From Actinomyces marseillensis (GTDB taxonomy: Bacteria; Actinomycetota; Actinomycetes; Actinomycetales; Actinomycetaceae): a stretch of DNA of 64,000 nucleotides. Position 1 is the stretch's first letter. The number at the start of each line of letters is the position of its first letter. Position numbers and translations under genes: made by a program. Shown piece after piece: positions 10,728-21,122 of the stretch. The notes under the pieces are model-generated. The model saw nothing but the letters and a program-made list of their open reading frames with translations. It had not been told where the DNA came from and did not search any database. The stretch is from assembly GCF_900155605.1 (NCBI RefSeq), contig NZ_LT707420.1, positions 1,455,364-1,519,363 on the forward strand, in the 5' to 3' direction.

Positions 10728-12737
10728 TTACTCGGTTTTCTGCACAGAGTTCAACGCATCCCAAATACTCTGCGCGAGGGTATCTCCAATCCCCGGCACT
10801 TCGGCAATGGCCTCGACAGTGGCCTCGCGGATCTTCTTAACCGAGCCAAAGCGACGCAGGAGTGCCTTCTGTCGAGAGGGGCCAACGCCCGGGATCTCAT
10901 CAAGAACCGAACGCTGCTGGGTTTTTGCGCGGCGTTTCCTATGAGCAGTGATTGCGAAACGATGGGATTCATCGCGCACGTATTGGAGCATGTACAAAGC
11001 AGCCGAGGTCCTGGGGAAAATAACCGGAAATTCTTCTCCTGGAATCCACACCTCTTCCAATCGCTTGGCCAAGCCAATCAGTGGAATATCAATTCCCATT
11101 GCGTCAAGCGCACTCCGGGCAGCGTTCACCTGAGGAAGACCACCGTCGACCACCACAAGGTCTGGCCGATAAGAGAAACGCCGCGGCCTACCACTGGCAT
11201 CGACCGGACCGGACTCGAAAGCAATACCCTCATCATCTTCGCCATCTTCACCGTTTTCCTCGGCCAAGAGACGGCGGAAACGTCTACGCAACACTTCATC
11301 CATTGCCGAGGTGTCGTCCGGAGTCCCATGTCCGTCATCACCATGGATGTTGAAGTGCCGATAGGCATCCTTACGCGGCACGCCATCTTCAAAGACGACC
11401 ATCGATCCAACCTGCTGTTGGCCCTGAGTATGCGAAATGTCGTAGCACTCAATTCGAAGAGGTGCGGCGGGAAGGTCAAGGTATTGCGCCAATTCATCCA
11501 TTGCCTGGCCCCGTTGAGCAAGATCGCCCGAACGGCGAGTCTTGTGAAGCACCAGAGCCTGTTTCGCATTCTCCTTCACCGTCTCCATAAGCTGCGCTTT
11601 GTTGCCTCTTTGGGGAACATGAATATCGACGATGCCGCGGCGTTTGCCGCCAAGCCATTGAGCGAGTGTTTCTCGATCATCTGGCATAACGCTCACAAGA
11701 ATTTCACGCGGAACCGCACGCGTCGGGGTGTGGGCGACATCATCGACGGAGACTGCTTGGGCTTGCTCAAGGGAACGTGGCCACGCGCCCGAGTCCTCCG
11801 GTACTTCAGAGTAAATCTGTTCGAATAGCCGAGACATGAGCTCTGATTCGCTGGCATCATCATCACGTGAAATCACCCAGCCACGTGTACCGCGGATTCG
11901 TCCTCCACGAACATGGAAGACATGAACAGCTGCATCCAATTCATCGCTCACGAGGGCAAAAATATCCGCATCAGTTCCATCGCCCAGAACCATGGTGTTC
12001 TTTTCGAGAACCGTTCGCAGCGCCTGTAAATCGTCGCGTTTTTCAGCCGCGGTTTCGAAATCAAGCTGAGCGCTTGCTTCGCGCATCTCGGCCTCGATCT
12101 GGCGCAATACGGGAGTTGCTCGGCCTTCCATGAACTCGCACATTGCTTGGGCAAGGGCTCGATGTTCTTCTTGAGAGATGCGCCCTACACAAGGGGCTGA
12201 GCACTTCTCGATATATCCCAATAAACAGGGGCGCCCCTGTGCCTGTGCACGACGAAAGACCCCGGCTGAACAGGTTCGCAGCGGAAACACTCGCAAGAGC
12301 AAATCGATAGTCTCTCGAATCGCCCAGACTTTTGTGTAGGGGCCAAAGTATCGGCTGTCCTTCCGACGTGCCTCGCGCGTAACCTGAACTCGCGGGTATT
12401 TCTCCCCAATACTGACTGCCAGGTAGGGATAGGACTTGTCGTCCTTAAACATCACGTTGAAGCGCGGATTAAATTCTTTAATCCACGTGAATTCCAAAGT
12501 GAGCGCTTCAATTTCGCTGCGTACCACTGTCCACTGAACCGAGGCCGCAGTCGTGACCATTTTCTGGGTGCGAGGGTGCAGATTAGCCAGGTCTTGAAAA
12601 TAGTTCGTCAAACGTGCACGAAGATTTTTGGCTTTCCCAACATAGATCACTTGCCCCTGTTCATCGCGAAAACGGTACACCCCGGGATCGGTTGGGATTT
12701 CCCCGGTTTTCGGACGATAGGTTGATGGATCAGCCAC
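10728..12737 (-). CDS. uvrC: Excinuclease ABC subunit C
   Basis: Incises damaged DNA on both sides of the lesion after UvrA and UvrB have located it. Domains in order: N-terminal GIY-YIG nuclease ([21 protein letters not shown], about 18-38), UVR segment for UvrB contact ([20 protein letters not shown], about 210-230), the RNase H-like C-terminal nuclease ([20 protein letters not shown] and VVDGGLPQ), and a tandem helix-hairpin-helix ([15 protein letters not shown] and [10 protein letters not shown]). It starts with GTG. Its length of 669 residues includes an acidic insertion ([10 protein letters not shown]). It heads the rapZ-yvcK-whiA cluster and diverges from glnA. Confidence 0.97.
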   Translation of the reverse strand: MADPSTYRPKTGEIPTDPGVYRFRDEQGQVIYVGKAKNLRARLTNYFQDLANLHPRTQKMVTTAASVQWTVVRSEIEALTLEFTWIKEFNPRFNVMFKDDKSYPYLAVSIGEKYPRVQVTREARRKDSRYFGPYTKVWAIRETIDLLLRVFPLRTCSAGVFRRAQAQGRPCLLGYIEKCSAPCVGRISQEEHRALAQAMCEFMEGRATPVLRQIEAEMREASAQLDFETAAEKRDDLQALRTVLEKNTMVLGDGTDADIFALVSDELDAAVHVFHVRGGRIRGTRGWVISRDDDASESELMSRLFEQIYSEVPEDSGAWPRSLEQAQAVSVDDVAHTPTRAVPREILVSVMPDDRETLAQWLGGKRRGIVDIHVPQRGNKAQLMETVKENAKQALVLHKTRRSGDLAQRGQAMDELAQYLDLPAAPLRIECYDISHTQGQQQVGSMVVFEDGVPRKDAYRHFNIHGDDGHGTPDDTSAMDEVLRRRFRRLLAEENGEDGEDDEGIAFESGPVDASGRPRRFSYRPDLVVVDGGLPQVNAARSALDAMGIDIPLIGLAKRLEEVWIPGEEFPVIFPRTSAALYMLQYVRDESHRFAITAHRKRRAKTQQRSVLDEIPGVGPSRQKALLRRFGSVKKIREATVEAIAEVPGIGDTLAQSIWDALNSVQKTE

Positions 12738-12848
12738 TCTTTTAGCCTAGCGGCGCCAGGAACTTTCTGCGCACCCAGCAGGTCTATGGAAAAACTCTTG
12801 GTACTGGGTTTATCATTTCTTGAAGTTACCGGTGCGGAAAGGTTCGTC

Positions 12849-14273
12849 ATGTTTACCCAGGCCCAAGAAGTTATTGACTTCATTGCACAAGAAGAGATCG
12901 CGTACATCGATGTGCGCTTCTGTGATCTTCCCGGCGTTCAGCAACATTTCACAATTCCCGCTAGCGAGCTCGAGGCATCAGTCCTTAAGGATGGCCTCAT
13001 GTTCGACGGCTCTTCAGTCCGGGGTTTCACGCAAATCCACGAGTCGGACATGAAACTGATTCCCGACCTGTCCTCTGCGTTTATTGATCCCTTCCGCGCC
13101 AACAAGACACTGGTCATCATCTTCTCGATCGTCGACCCATTTACCGATGAGCCTTTCTCGCGCGATCCCCGCCAAGTCGCAGCCAAGGCCGAAGCTTACC
13201 TGCGTTCAACTGGTATTGCCGATACCTGCTACATCGGAGCAGAAGCTGAGTTCTTCGTCTTCAATGACGTTCGCTACCAAGTGACTCCCCAACACACCTT
13301 CTACGCTCTTGATTCTGACGAGGCCTACTGGAATACCGGACGCAGCGAAGCCGGCGGAAACCTCGGGTACAAGGTTCCCCTCAAGGGTGGGTACTTCCCT
13401 GTCTCCCCTGCTGACGACTTCACCGACCTGCGTGATGAAATGGCAAACCTCCTGACCGAGGTTGGACTTACCCTGGAACGCGCCCACCACGAGGTTGGTT
13501 CCGGTGGCCAGCAGGAAATCAACTACCGCTTCAATACCCTCATGGCCGCGGCTGATGACATGATGAAGTTCAAGTACGTCATCAAGAACGCTGCTCGCGC
13601 CGCCGGATTGTCCGCCACCTTCATGCCCAAGCCTATCTTCGGAGACAACGGCTCGGGGATGCACACACACCTGTCGTTGTGGAAGAACGGCGAGCCGCTT
13701 TTCTACGACGAACGAGGCTACGGTTCGCTTTCTGACACCGCGCGCTGGTTCATTGGCGGGCTGCTCGAGCATGCTCCTGCGCTTTTGGCGTTTACCAATC
13801 CGTCGGTTAATTCTTTCCGACGCCTTGTTCCTGGCTTCGAAGCTCCGATTAACCTTGTCTATTCAGCACGCAATCGCAGCGCATGCATTCGCATCCCTGT
13901 GACAGGAACATCCCCGGCCGCAAAGCGCGTCGAATACCGAGTTCCCGATCCCAGTGCGAACCCTTATCTTTCCTTCGCTGCATGCCTCATGGCGGGAATT
14001 GATGGAATTAAGCGCCGCATTGAGCCGGCTGCACCGATCGACAAGGACCTCTACGAGCTACCGAGCGCGGACTACGACTCAATTGCAAAGATTCCTTCAA
14101 GCTTGGAGGGCGCGCTCGAAGCGCTTCGCAACGATTATGAGTTCCTCACCGAAGGTGATGTCTTCACAGAAGACCTGATCGAAACCTGGATTAACTATAA
14201 AGAAACGGTGGAGATTGCCCCCATGCGCGCATATCCTCACCCCTACGAATTCCAGCTGTACTACGATCTGTGA
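12849..14273 (+). CDS. glnA: Glutamine synthetase type I
   Basis: Makes glutamine from glutamate, ammonia and ATP. The ATG at 12849 has AAAGG 8 nt upstream and yields 474 residues, the normal GSI length; an earlier in-frame start at 12786 adds a hydrophobic 21-residue stretch foreign to the family. Visible motifs are FDGSSVRGF near 50, the metal and glutamate site AEAEFF, the ATP site [12 protein letters not shown] and [11 protein letters not shown], and NRSACIRIP. Tyr402 in KDLYELP fits the adenylylation site of GSI-beta, so post-translational control by GlnE is likely. No glnE or glnB gene is in the window. Confidence 0.97.
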   Translation: MFTQAQEVIDFIAQEEIAYIDVRFCDLPGVQQHFTIPASELEASVLKDGLMFDGSSVRGFTQIHESDMKLIPDLSSAFIDPFRANKTLVIIFSIVDPFTDEPFSRDPRQVAAKAEAYLRSTGIADTCYIGAEAEFFVFNDVRYQVTPQHTFYALDSDEAYWNTGRSEAGGNLGYKVPLKGGYFPVSPADDFTDLRDEMANLLTEVGLTLERAHHEVGSGGQQEINYRFNTLMAAADDMMKFKYVIKNAARAAGLSATFMPKPIFGDNGSGMHTHLSLWKNGEPLFYDERGYGSLSDTARWFIGGLLEHAPALLAFTNPSVNSFRRLVPGFEAPINLVYSARNRSACIRIPVTGTSPAAKRVEYRVPDPSANPYLSFAACLMAGIDGIKRRIEPAAPIDKDLYELPSADYDSIAKIPSSLEGALEALRNDYEFLTEGDVFTEDLIETWINYKETVEIAPMRAYPHPYEFQLYYDL

Positions 14274-14344
14274 GCTAGATGGCACTACTTTGGCGCTACT
14301 ATGCCTAGTGTCAACCTGAAAAGTAGGTCCGAAACGGAGACGCA

Positions 14345-16210
14345 ATGAAACGCTTGCGCGATGGCTCATACACCATCAAGCCCACGTTCACGATTCACAG
14401 CGACGAGCTACTTCCGGATCTCTTCATGCGGCGAGCAGAAGCGCATCCAGATCAGGTTGTCGTTGAAACACGAAGCTCAGTTGGTGCAGTTCGTTCAATG
14501 ACCGCTGCAGAGCTCCAGCGTCAAGTCGAATACACAGCCTGTGGCCTTATCGGGCTGGGTGTTAACTCTGGAGACTCTGTTGCAATCCTCGCTTCGACAT
14601 CCTTTGAGTGGATGCTTCTGGACCTTGCCTTGCTCTCCATTGGCGCAGTTACCGTCCCCATCTACGAATCTGACTCAGCGTCTCAGATTCAGCACATCCT
14701 TGAAGACGCACACGTTGTTCGCGTCTTTACCGCAACAACTCAACAGTCTGAACTCGTTCGTACGGTTGCACCCGCTTTCACGCGAGCCATTGAAAGCTTC
14801 GACCAAGGCGCCTTGCGCACTATTGCGCGGGCCGCGCGCGGCGTCTCAATCGATGACATCAATGAGCGTCGCTCATCTTTAAGCTCCTCATCGATCGCAA
14901 CGATCATCTATACATCGGGCACGACGGGCGTCCCGAAGGGAGTCGTGCTCACCCACGCGAATTTCCTCGCAACAATTGCAGGTACACGCCAGGTGCTGGG
15001 CGCAGTCATCGACTCGCCTGATACTCGTCTCTTGCTCTTCCTCCCCGTCGCGCACGTGTTGGCACGTCTGGTGATGCACGTCGTGCTCTCTGGTGCTGGC
15101 GTTTTGGGTTTCTCGCCGAATATCAAGAATTTGCTTCCTGATATCCAGGCGTTCAAGCCTTCAATCTTGCTTGTCGTTCCTCGCGTTCTTGAGAAGGTCT
15201 ACAACGCTGCTTCCTCAAAGGCCGGTGGCGGTCTTAAAGGACGAATGTTCGCGTGGAGTGCAAAGCAGGCGCGCAGCTACTCTGTCGCTCAGCAGCGCAC
15301 TTTCGGCCCTTCACTAACGAAGAAACTCCGCCACGGCCTCGCAGATGCACTCGTCCTTAAGAAAATTCGTTCCGTTCTCGGGCCAAACTTGCGCTACATC
15401 GTTTCCGGTGGCGCGCCACTGGCTACCGATCTCGCTCAGTTCTACGCTGGCATGGGAATCACTCTTATCCAGGGCTACGGTCTATCAGAAACGACCGGTC
15501 CGATCGCTGTTCAGCATCTGGGAGCAAACCCGATTGGGACCGTCGGGCTTCCTCTTCCCGGTAATTTCATCAAAATTGCCAAGGATGGCGAGATCCTTGT
15601 CCGAGGTCAAGCAGTGATGCCCGGCTACTATCACCTTCCCGAAGAAACTCAGGCAGTCATGCCCGACGGACGGTGGTTCCACACAGGCGATATCGGTTCT
15701 ATTTCGCGCAACGGTCAGCTCTCCATCACTGGCCGCAAGAAAGAGCTTATTGTGACGGCTGGTGGAAAGAATGTTTCTCCCGAGGTCCTTGAAGATGCGC
15801 TCGCAACGCACCCCCTCATCGCGAACGTCATTGTCGTCGGCGATCAACGTCCCTTCATCGGCGCTCTGATTACCTTGGATGCCGAAATGCTCCCCGATTG
15901 GCTTCGCAAGCACGGGCTGCCCCGCTGCTCCCCTGCCGAGGCCGCACAACTTCCTGAAGTTCAGGCCTCGCTTGAGCGCGCAATCGAGCGCGCAAATAAG
16001 GCTGTCTCTCGCGCGGAATCTATCCGTAAGTTCCGCATTATTGACGCCAGCTTCACCGTAGAAAACGGATACGTTACCCCTTCGATGAAGCTTCGTCGCC
16101 GCAAAGTCATTTCGGACTACGCGCACGAGATTGATGAACTTTACGGTGGACCAGTTGAAGCCACTGAAAAGCCGCGCCGCAGGTTCTTCTTCCGACGACG
16201 CGAGCGCTGA
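14345..16210 (+). CDS. fadD15: Long-chain fatty acyl-CoA synthetase, copy 1
   Basis: AMP-forming ligase (ANL superfamily) that activates fatty acids with ATP and CoA; resembles FadD15 of actinobacteria. The adenylate motif TIIYTSGTTGVPKG lies near residues 187-200. Later motifs are QGYGLSETTGP, the hinge GRKKELIVTAGGKNVSPE, and the C-terminal Lys-bearing NGYVTPSMKLRRRKV. It has 621 residues and a basic tail (RRRFFFRRRER). It reads in the same direction as a close paralogue 42 nt downstream; the two share long near-identical blocks, so they are a tandem duplication. The start ATG has a GGAG nearby. Confidence 0.93.
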   Translation: MKRLRDGSYTIKPTFTIHSDELLPDLFMRRAEAHPDQVVVETRSSVGAVRSMTAAELQRQVEYTACGLIGLGVNSGDSVAILASTSFEWMLLDLALLSIGAVTVPIYESDSASQIQHILEDAHVVRVFTATTQQSELVRTVAPAFTRAIESFDQGALRTIARAARGVSIDDINERRSSLSSSSIATIIYTSGTTGVPKGVVLTHANFLATIAGTRQVLGAVIDSPDTRLLLFLPVAHVLARLVMHVVLSGAGVLGFSPNIKNLLPDIQAFKPSILLVVPRVLEKVYNAASSKAGGGLKGRMFAWSAKQARSYSVAQQRTFGPSLTKKLRHGLADALVLKKIRSVLGPNLRYIVSGGAPLATDLAQFYAGMGITLIQGYGLSETTGPIAVQHLGANPIGTVGLPLPGNFIKIAKDGEILVRGQAVMPGYYHLPEETQAVMPDGRWFHTGDIGSISRNGQLSITGRKKELIVTAGGKNVSPEVLEDALATHPLIANVIVVGDQRPFIGALITLDAEMLPDWLRKHGLPRCSPAEAAQLPEVQASLERAIERANKAVSRAESIRKFRIIDASFTVENGYVTPSMKLRRRKVISDYAHEIDELYGGPVEATEKPRRRFFFRRRER

Positions 16211-16252
16211 CGTCTTCGGCCTCATCGCAACAATTACCGAAAGGGAAAACAG

Positions 16253-18166
16253 ATGACAGTACGCAGGCTTGCAGACGGTTCGTGGGAGTCTCCGGCTACG
16301 CGACAGGCAACTCCCGAAATGAATATTCCGAAGATGCTTCGCTTGCGTGCTGAAAACTACCCCTCACAGGTAGCGATCGAACGCCGCTCTCCGGTCGGGG
16401 CGTGGCGGCCGGTTACCATCGATCAATTCCTTGCTGATGCGGACTCGCTTGCTCGTGGATTGATCGCACTTGGACTTGAACCGGGAGAGCATCTGGCAAT
16501 CCTTGCACCCACATCCTACGAGTGGGCACTCGTTGATCTTGCCGCTCTATCGTGTGGAGCGATCACCGTACCGATCTACGAAACAGACTCGGCCGTCCAG
16601 ATTGCCCATATCCTCAAAGACGCCGATGTTCGCATTGTCATCACTGCGACATCTCAACAAGCCGAACTTGTCCAGTCTGTTCGCACCGAAGGTGTCCGAC
16701 AGATCTTATCGATCGACAAGGGTGCTCAAAGGGTCTTGGCTCAGGCCGGAATTGCAGTACCGATCGAGAAAGTTCGAGAGCGCACTGACGCAGTAACACT
16801 CGAGGACGAAGCGACAATCATCTACACCTCCGGAACCACCGGTGTTCCCAAGGGCGTCGTGCTCACTCACGGTAATTTCATTAGCCCAATGCTTCAGGCT
16901 TATGACTTCTTACCTCTCCTCATCAACGACCCGCGTTCTCGTTCGCTTCTGTTCTTACCAGTTGCACACGTCCTCGCACGTTTCGTCATGTACTGTTTGC
17001 TGGCAGGACAAGGGGTCGTTGCTTTTTCCCCTGATACGCGCAATCTGGTTGATGACATCGCCACCTTCAAGCCGAGTATGCTCCTTGTCGTTCCGCGTGT
17101 TTTGGAGAAGGTTTTCAATGCTGCGTCGGCCAAAGCTGGCGGCGGCTTTAAGGGACGTATGTTCTCGTGGGCCGCTCAGCAAGCACGAGCATTATCTCAA
17201 GCTACCGCATACGCGAACACCCCCAGACCCGAATCCCTGGTTGCAGGTCCGCTCCCCGACACGACGCCGGTCCCTGACGCCTCGGAAATCCCCTCACCTG
17301 GCCCTTCGACATTGCTTAAGATTCGCGGGCGAGTCGCCGACGCTTTGGTCCTCTCGAAGGTCAAGGCGATTCTCGGCCCCAATCTGCACACGATTATTTC
17401 GGGTGGCGCTCCCCTAGCTCTCGATCTCGCGAATTTCTACCGTGGTTTGGGTATTACGCTCTTGCAGGGCTATGGACTTTCCGAAACGACTGGCCCGATC
17501 ACCGTCGAGACCCCTGAGGATTTCCCGCCGGACAGTGTTGGTTTCGTGTGGCCGGGTAACCAAGCAAAGTTGGCTTCCGATGGTGAGCTCCTTGTCCGCG
17601 GGATCTCCGTTTCGCGCGGGTACCATAATCTTCCCGAGGCCACAGCTGAGGCCTTCGTTGACGGCTGGTTCAAGACGGGAGATCTTGCTTCAATTGACGA
17701 CCGAGGCCACGTGAGGATTACTGGCCGAAAGAAGGAACTGATCGTCACTGCGGGTGGCAAGAATGTTTCTCCAGAAATTTTGGAAGATGCTCTTTCCACG
17801 CACCCCCTTATCGCAAACATCATCGTCGTCGGTGATAACCGCCCCTATATCGGCGCGCTCATCTCATTAGATACCGAGATGCTCCCCGAATGGCTACGCT
17901 CGCATGGACTGCCCATCGTGGACGCGGCCCAAGCAGCCGAACTCCCTGCAGTTCGCGAGTCTTTGGAGCGCGCCATTGCCAGAGCAAATAAGAAAGTCTC
18001 ACGCGCGGAGTCAATTCGACGCTATCGGATTGTTAATGCCGCATTCACGGTGGAGAACGGCTACATGACCCCATCGTTGAAGCTCAAGCGACGTCGCGTT
18101 CTGGCGGACTTCGCCGATGAGGTAGAGGCTCTCTACGAATCCGGGACTACTCCCGAAGCTCAGTGA
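16253..18166 (+). CDS. fadD15: Long-chain fatty acyl-CoA synthetase, copy 2
   Basis: Second AMP-forming acyl-CoA synthetase, closely related to the preceding gene. The same motifs are present: TIIYTSGTTGVPKG near 189-202, QGYGLSETTGP, GRKKELIVTAGGKNVSPE, and NGYMTPSLKLKRRRV. The main difference is a Pro/Thr-rich insertion at about residues 320-355 (PRPESLVAGPLPDTTPVP and onward), where copy 1 has only a short linker. The final basic tail of copy 1 is absent. AAGGG lies 6-9 nt before the ATG. Retention of both copies suggests different substrate ranges or conditions, which is inference. Confidence 0.93.
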   Translation: MTVRRLADGSWESPATRQATPEMNIPKMLRLRAENYPSQVAIERRSPVGAWRPVTIDQFLADADSLARGLIALGLEPGEHLAILAPTSYEWALVDLAALSCGAITVPIYETDSAVQIAHILKDADVRIVITATSQQAELVQSVRTEGVRQILSIDKGAQRVLAQAGIAVPIEKVRERTDAVTLEDEATIIYTSGTTGVPKGVVLTHGNFISPMLQAYDFLPLLINDPRSRSLLFLPVAHVLARFVMYCLLAGQGVVAFSPDTRNLVDDIATFKPSMLLVVPRVLEKVFNAASAKAGGGFKGRMFSWAAQQARALSQATAYANTPRPESLVAGPLPDTTPVPDASEIPSPGPSTLLKIRGRVADALVLSKVKAILGPNLHTIISGGAPLALDLANFYRGLGITLLQGYGLSETTGPITVETPEDFPPDSVGFVWPGNQAKLASDGELLVRGISVSRGYHNLPEATAEAFVDGWFKTGDLASIDDRGHVRITGRKKELIVTAGGKNVSPEILEDALSTHPLIANIIVVGDNRPYIGALISLDTEMLPEWLRSHGLPIVDAAQAAELPAVRESLERAIARANKKVSRAESIRRYRIVNAAFTVENGYMTPSLKLKRRRVLADFADEVEALYESGTTPEAQ

Positions 18167-18211
18167 AGTTGTGTGGGGCGGCTAGAAAAGATCTAGCCGC
18201 CCCACACAACT
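18167..18211. terminator. Perfect 20-bp hairpin between convergent fadD and uvrA
   Basis: Arms at 18167-18186 and 18192-18211 are perfectly complementary around the 5-nt loop AAAGA. The hairpin begins at the base after the fadD copy 2 stop and ends 22 nt before the uvrA stop on the other strand. No long T-run follows on either strand, but the position strongly suggests a bidirectional terminator. Confidence 0.8.
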
Positions 18212-18233
18212 TGTTCACACATCTGAGAAGTGC

Positions 18234-21074
18234 TTACTTCCCGTTGAAGATTTCTGCCAAGAATTGGCCGGTAAAGGATTCCTCGACCTGCGCGACTTCC
18301 TCAGGAGTACCTTCGGCAACAACAGTGCCACCTCCGCTGCCTCCTTCGGGTCCCATGTCGATCACCCAGTCAGCACTCTTAATAACGTCCAAGTTATGCT
18401 CAATAACGATGACCGTATTGCCCTTATCGACGAGGCTTTGCAAGACGAGCAGCAACTTGCGGATATCTTCCGTATGCAGACCCGTTGTCGGTTCATCGAG
18501 AACGTAGACAGTGCGGCCAGTTGAGCGTCGTTGGAGTTCTGAGGCAAGTTTCACTCGTTGTGCTTCACCGCCCGACAGCGTGGTCGCAGCCTGGCCGAGG
18601 CGCACATAGCCCAATCCAACTTCCACCAAAGTGTTCAGGTGGCGCGCGATACGCGAGATAGGCGCGAAGAATTCTGCGGCCTCGGCAATGGGCATATTGA
18701 GGACGTCAGCGACGCTCTTTCCCTTGTACAAAATCTCCAGCGTTTCGCGGTTGTAGCGAGCGCCGTGGCAGACTTCGCAGGGAACGTAGACATCCGGAAG
18801 GAAGTTCATCTCAATCTTGAGAGTACCGTCTCCCTTGCAGGATTCGCAGCGACCTCCCTTGACGTTGAAAGAAAAGCGCCCCGGACCGTAACCGCGCAGC
18901 TTCGCTTCAGGGACCTCAGCAAAGAGTTTGCGGATCTGATCCCACACACCTGTATAGGTAGCGGGGTTCGAGCGAGGCGTACGGCCGATCGGCGACTGAT
19001 CAACATGCACGACTTTATCGAGCTCATCGGTTCCAGTAACCGAGCGATGCCGTCCTGGAACTAGGCGTGCACCGTTGAGGCGCGTCGCCAGTGAACGGTA
19101 GAGAATCTGGTTGACCAGAGTCGACTTTCCTGAACCTGATACACCTGTTACGGCGATAAATGTTGAGAGCGGGAAGGAAACCGTCACGTTTTGCAAATTG
19201 TTCTCGTAAGCGCCCTTCACCGTAATTTGTCGCTGAGGATCGTGCGGACGCCGAGTGGCGGGAATGGCGATTGAACGCTTGCCACTTAAATATTGACCGG
19301 TCAGAGAGCGCTTATTTCGGCGAAGTTCGTCAAGCGTTCCGCTGTGGACAATCCAGCCGCCGTTCTCACCCGCGCCAGGACCAACGTCAACAATCCAGTC
19401 AGCTGCTTCAATCGTCTCTTCATCGTGCTCGACAACAATCAGAGTATTTCCAAGATCACGAAGTCTTTCCAAGGTCGCAATAAGCTTGCGGTTATCGCGT
19501 TGGTGAAGACCAATCGAGGGTTCGTCGAGAACATAGAGCACACCGACAAGACCTGAACCGATCTGTGTTGCCAGGCGGATACGCTGCGCCTCCCCGCCGG
19601 AGAGGGTGGCAGCGCCTCGTGAAAGGGTCAAATACGACAAACCCACATCCACGAGGAAGTTCAAGCGCGCACGAATTTCAGTCAAGATCGGTGCGGCAAT
19701 GACCGAGGAGCGTTCCTCGAACTCAACATGATCCAGATGGTTCTTCGCCTGACTAATCGACAGATCCGAAAGCTGAGCAATTGATAGATCGCCAACAGTG
19801 ACTGCAAGAACTTCCGGACGAAGCCGAGCTCCATGACACGCGCTACAGGGTACCTCGCGCATGTAGGAGTCCATCCGGTCAACCACGAGCTGTGATTCGG
19901 TTTCTTCTTTTTTGCGCTGAATGTAAGTCAGCGCACCTTCAAACCCAGTCGTGTAGGAACGTTCACGTCCCCAGCGGTTTCGGAATTTAACCTTCACCTC
20001 ATAATTGCGACCGTTGAGGATGGCATCACGAACTTGAGCGGGGAGATCTTTCCACGGAGTGTCCATGGAAAATCCGAGTTCTTGAGAAAGCGCCGACAAC
20101 AGGTGCTTGTGGTACTTAAAATTCGAATTCCAGACTATGACAGCGCCCTGTGCGAGGGAAAGCTCCTCATCTGGAACAACAAGTTCAGGATCGACTTCGA
20201 GCTTCGACCCAAGCCCTGAGCACTCCGGACACGCGCCATAGGGAGCGTTGAATGAGAAGGTTCGTGGTTCAATCTCGTCCAAAGCGAGTGGGTGGTCATT
20301 GGGGCACGAACGTTTCTCTGAATACTTGCGGCGACGCTCGGGATCATCCTCATCGAGATCAATGCAATCAATCACGACAAGACCATCGGATAAACGCAGC
20401 GATGTTTCAACAGAATCGGTCAAACGCTGACGCATACCTTCGCGGACGACAAGGCGATCAACGACAACTTCAATCGTGTGCTTGAGCTTCTTCTCGAGAG
20501 GTGGAACCTCTTCCAAACGCATCAATTGTCCGTCGATAATCGCACGTACATATCCGGAAGCTTTGAGCTCTTCAAGAAGATCTTGATATTCACCCTTGCG
20601 CCCACGAACTACAGGAGCTAGTACCTGGAAGCGCGTGCCCTCCGGCATTGAGCGAACGCGGTCGACAATCTGCTGTGGAGTCTGAGCTTGGATACGCGCA
20701 CCACATGTTGGGCAGTGGGCGATACCAGCGCGCGCATACAACAGACGCAGGTAATCGTGGATCTCGGTAATTGTGCCCACCGTTGAGCGAGGATTACGCG
20801 ATGTCGACTTTTGGTCGATCGAAACCGCCGGGGACAGTCCTTCGATGAAATCAACGTCGGGCTTATCCATCTGGCCGAGGAATTGCCGCGCGTATGAGGA
20901 CAGAGATTCGACGTAGCGTCGTTGTCCTTCAGCGAAAATTGTATCGAAAGCGAGAGAGGACTTGCCCGAGCCTGACAATCCTGTAAAGACAATCATCGAA
21001 TCGCGAGGGAGGTCAAGATCGACACCCTTGAGATTGTGCTCGCGCGCACCGCGGACAATTAACTGATCATGCAC
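18234..21074 (-). CDS. uvrA: Excinuclease ABC subunit A
   Basis: Damage-sensing ABC-type ATPase of nucleotide excision repair. There are two ATPase halves: Walker [15 protein letters not shown] near residue 33 and [13 protein letters not shown] in the second half, each with an LSGGEAQR signature. Cys-rich zinc sites are visible (CPTCGARI, the CPNDH with CPECSGLG pair, and CESCKGDG with [10 protein letters not shown]). It has 946 residues, the normal size. The GTG start lies 6 nt after a TAAACT -10-like box, so the transcript may be leaderless. A LexA-type box lies 35-48 bases upstream of the start codon. Confidence 0.98.
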   Translation of the reverse strand: MHDQLIVRGAREHNLKGVDLDLPRDSMIVFTGLSGSGKSSLAFDTIFAEGQRRYVESLSSYARQFLGQMDKPDVDFIEGLSPAVSIDQKSTSRNPRSTVGTITEIHDYLRLLYARAGIAHCPTCGARIQAQTPQQIVDRVRSMPEGTRFQVLAPVVRGRKGEYQDLLEELKASGYVRAIIDGQLMRLEEVPPLEKKLKHTIEVVVDRLVVREGMRQRLTDSVETSLRLSDGLVVIDCIDLDEDDPERRRKYSEKRSCPNDHPLALDEIEPRTFSFNAPYGACPECSGLGSKLEVDPELVVPDEELSLAQGAVIVWNSNFKYHKHLLSALSQELGFSMDTPWKDLPAQVRDAILNGRNYEVKVKFRNRWGRERSYTTGFEGALTYIQRKKEETESQLVVDRMDSYMREVPCSACHGARLRPEVLAVTVGDLSIAQLSDLSISQAKNHLDHVEFEERSSVIAAPILTEIRARLNFLVDVGLSYLTLSRGAATLSGGEAQRIRLATQIGSGLVGVLYVLDEPSIGLHQRDNRKLIATLERLRDLGNTLIVVEHDEETIEAADWIVDVGPGAGENGGWIVHSGTLDELRRNKRSLTGQYLSGKRSIAIPATRRPHDPQRQITVKGAYENNLQNVTVSFPLSTFIAVTGVSGSGKSTLVNQILYRSLATRLNGARLVPGRHRSVTGTDELDKVVHVDQSPIGRTPRSNPATYTGVWDQIRKLFAEVPEAKLRGYGPGRFSFNVKGGRCESCKGDGTLKIEMNFLPDVYVPCEVCHGARYNRETLEILYKGKSVADVLNMPIAEAAEFFAPISRIARHLNTLVEVGLGYVRLGQAATTLSGGEAQRVKLASELQRRSTGRTVYVLDEPTTGLHTEDIRKLLLVLQSLVDKGNTVIVIEHNLDVIKSADWVIDMGPEGGSGGGTVVAEGTPEEVAQVEESFTGQFLAEIFNGK

Positions 21075-21108
21075 CCAATCAGTTTACGTGTTGACACGTT
21101 CTTTTTCT

Positions 21109-21122
21109 CGAACATGTGTTCT
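21109..21122. promoter_or_regulatory. LexA (SOS) box upstream of uvrA
   Basis: The 14-mer CGAACATGTGTTCT matches the Gram-positive LexA/DinR operator (CGAAC, four bases, GTTCG) in all but the last position. It lies upstream of the TAAACT at 21081-21086 (minus strand), near where the -35 region would be, and touches the stop codon of the P-type ATPase gene. SOS induction of uvrA is well known in related bacteria. Confidence 0.75.

Noticed and set aside
10686-11828. Long plus-strand open frame (380 codons) opposite uvrC
   Set aside because: It lies antisense to well-supported uvrC and its translation shows no family features. The frame is a shadow of uvrC codon bias.
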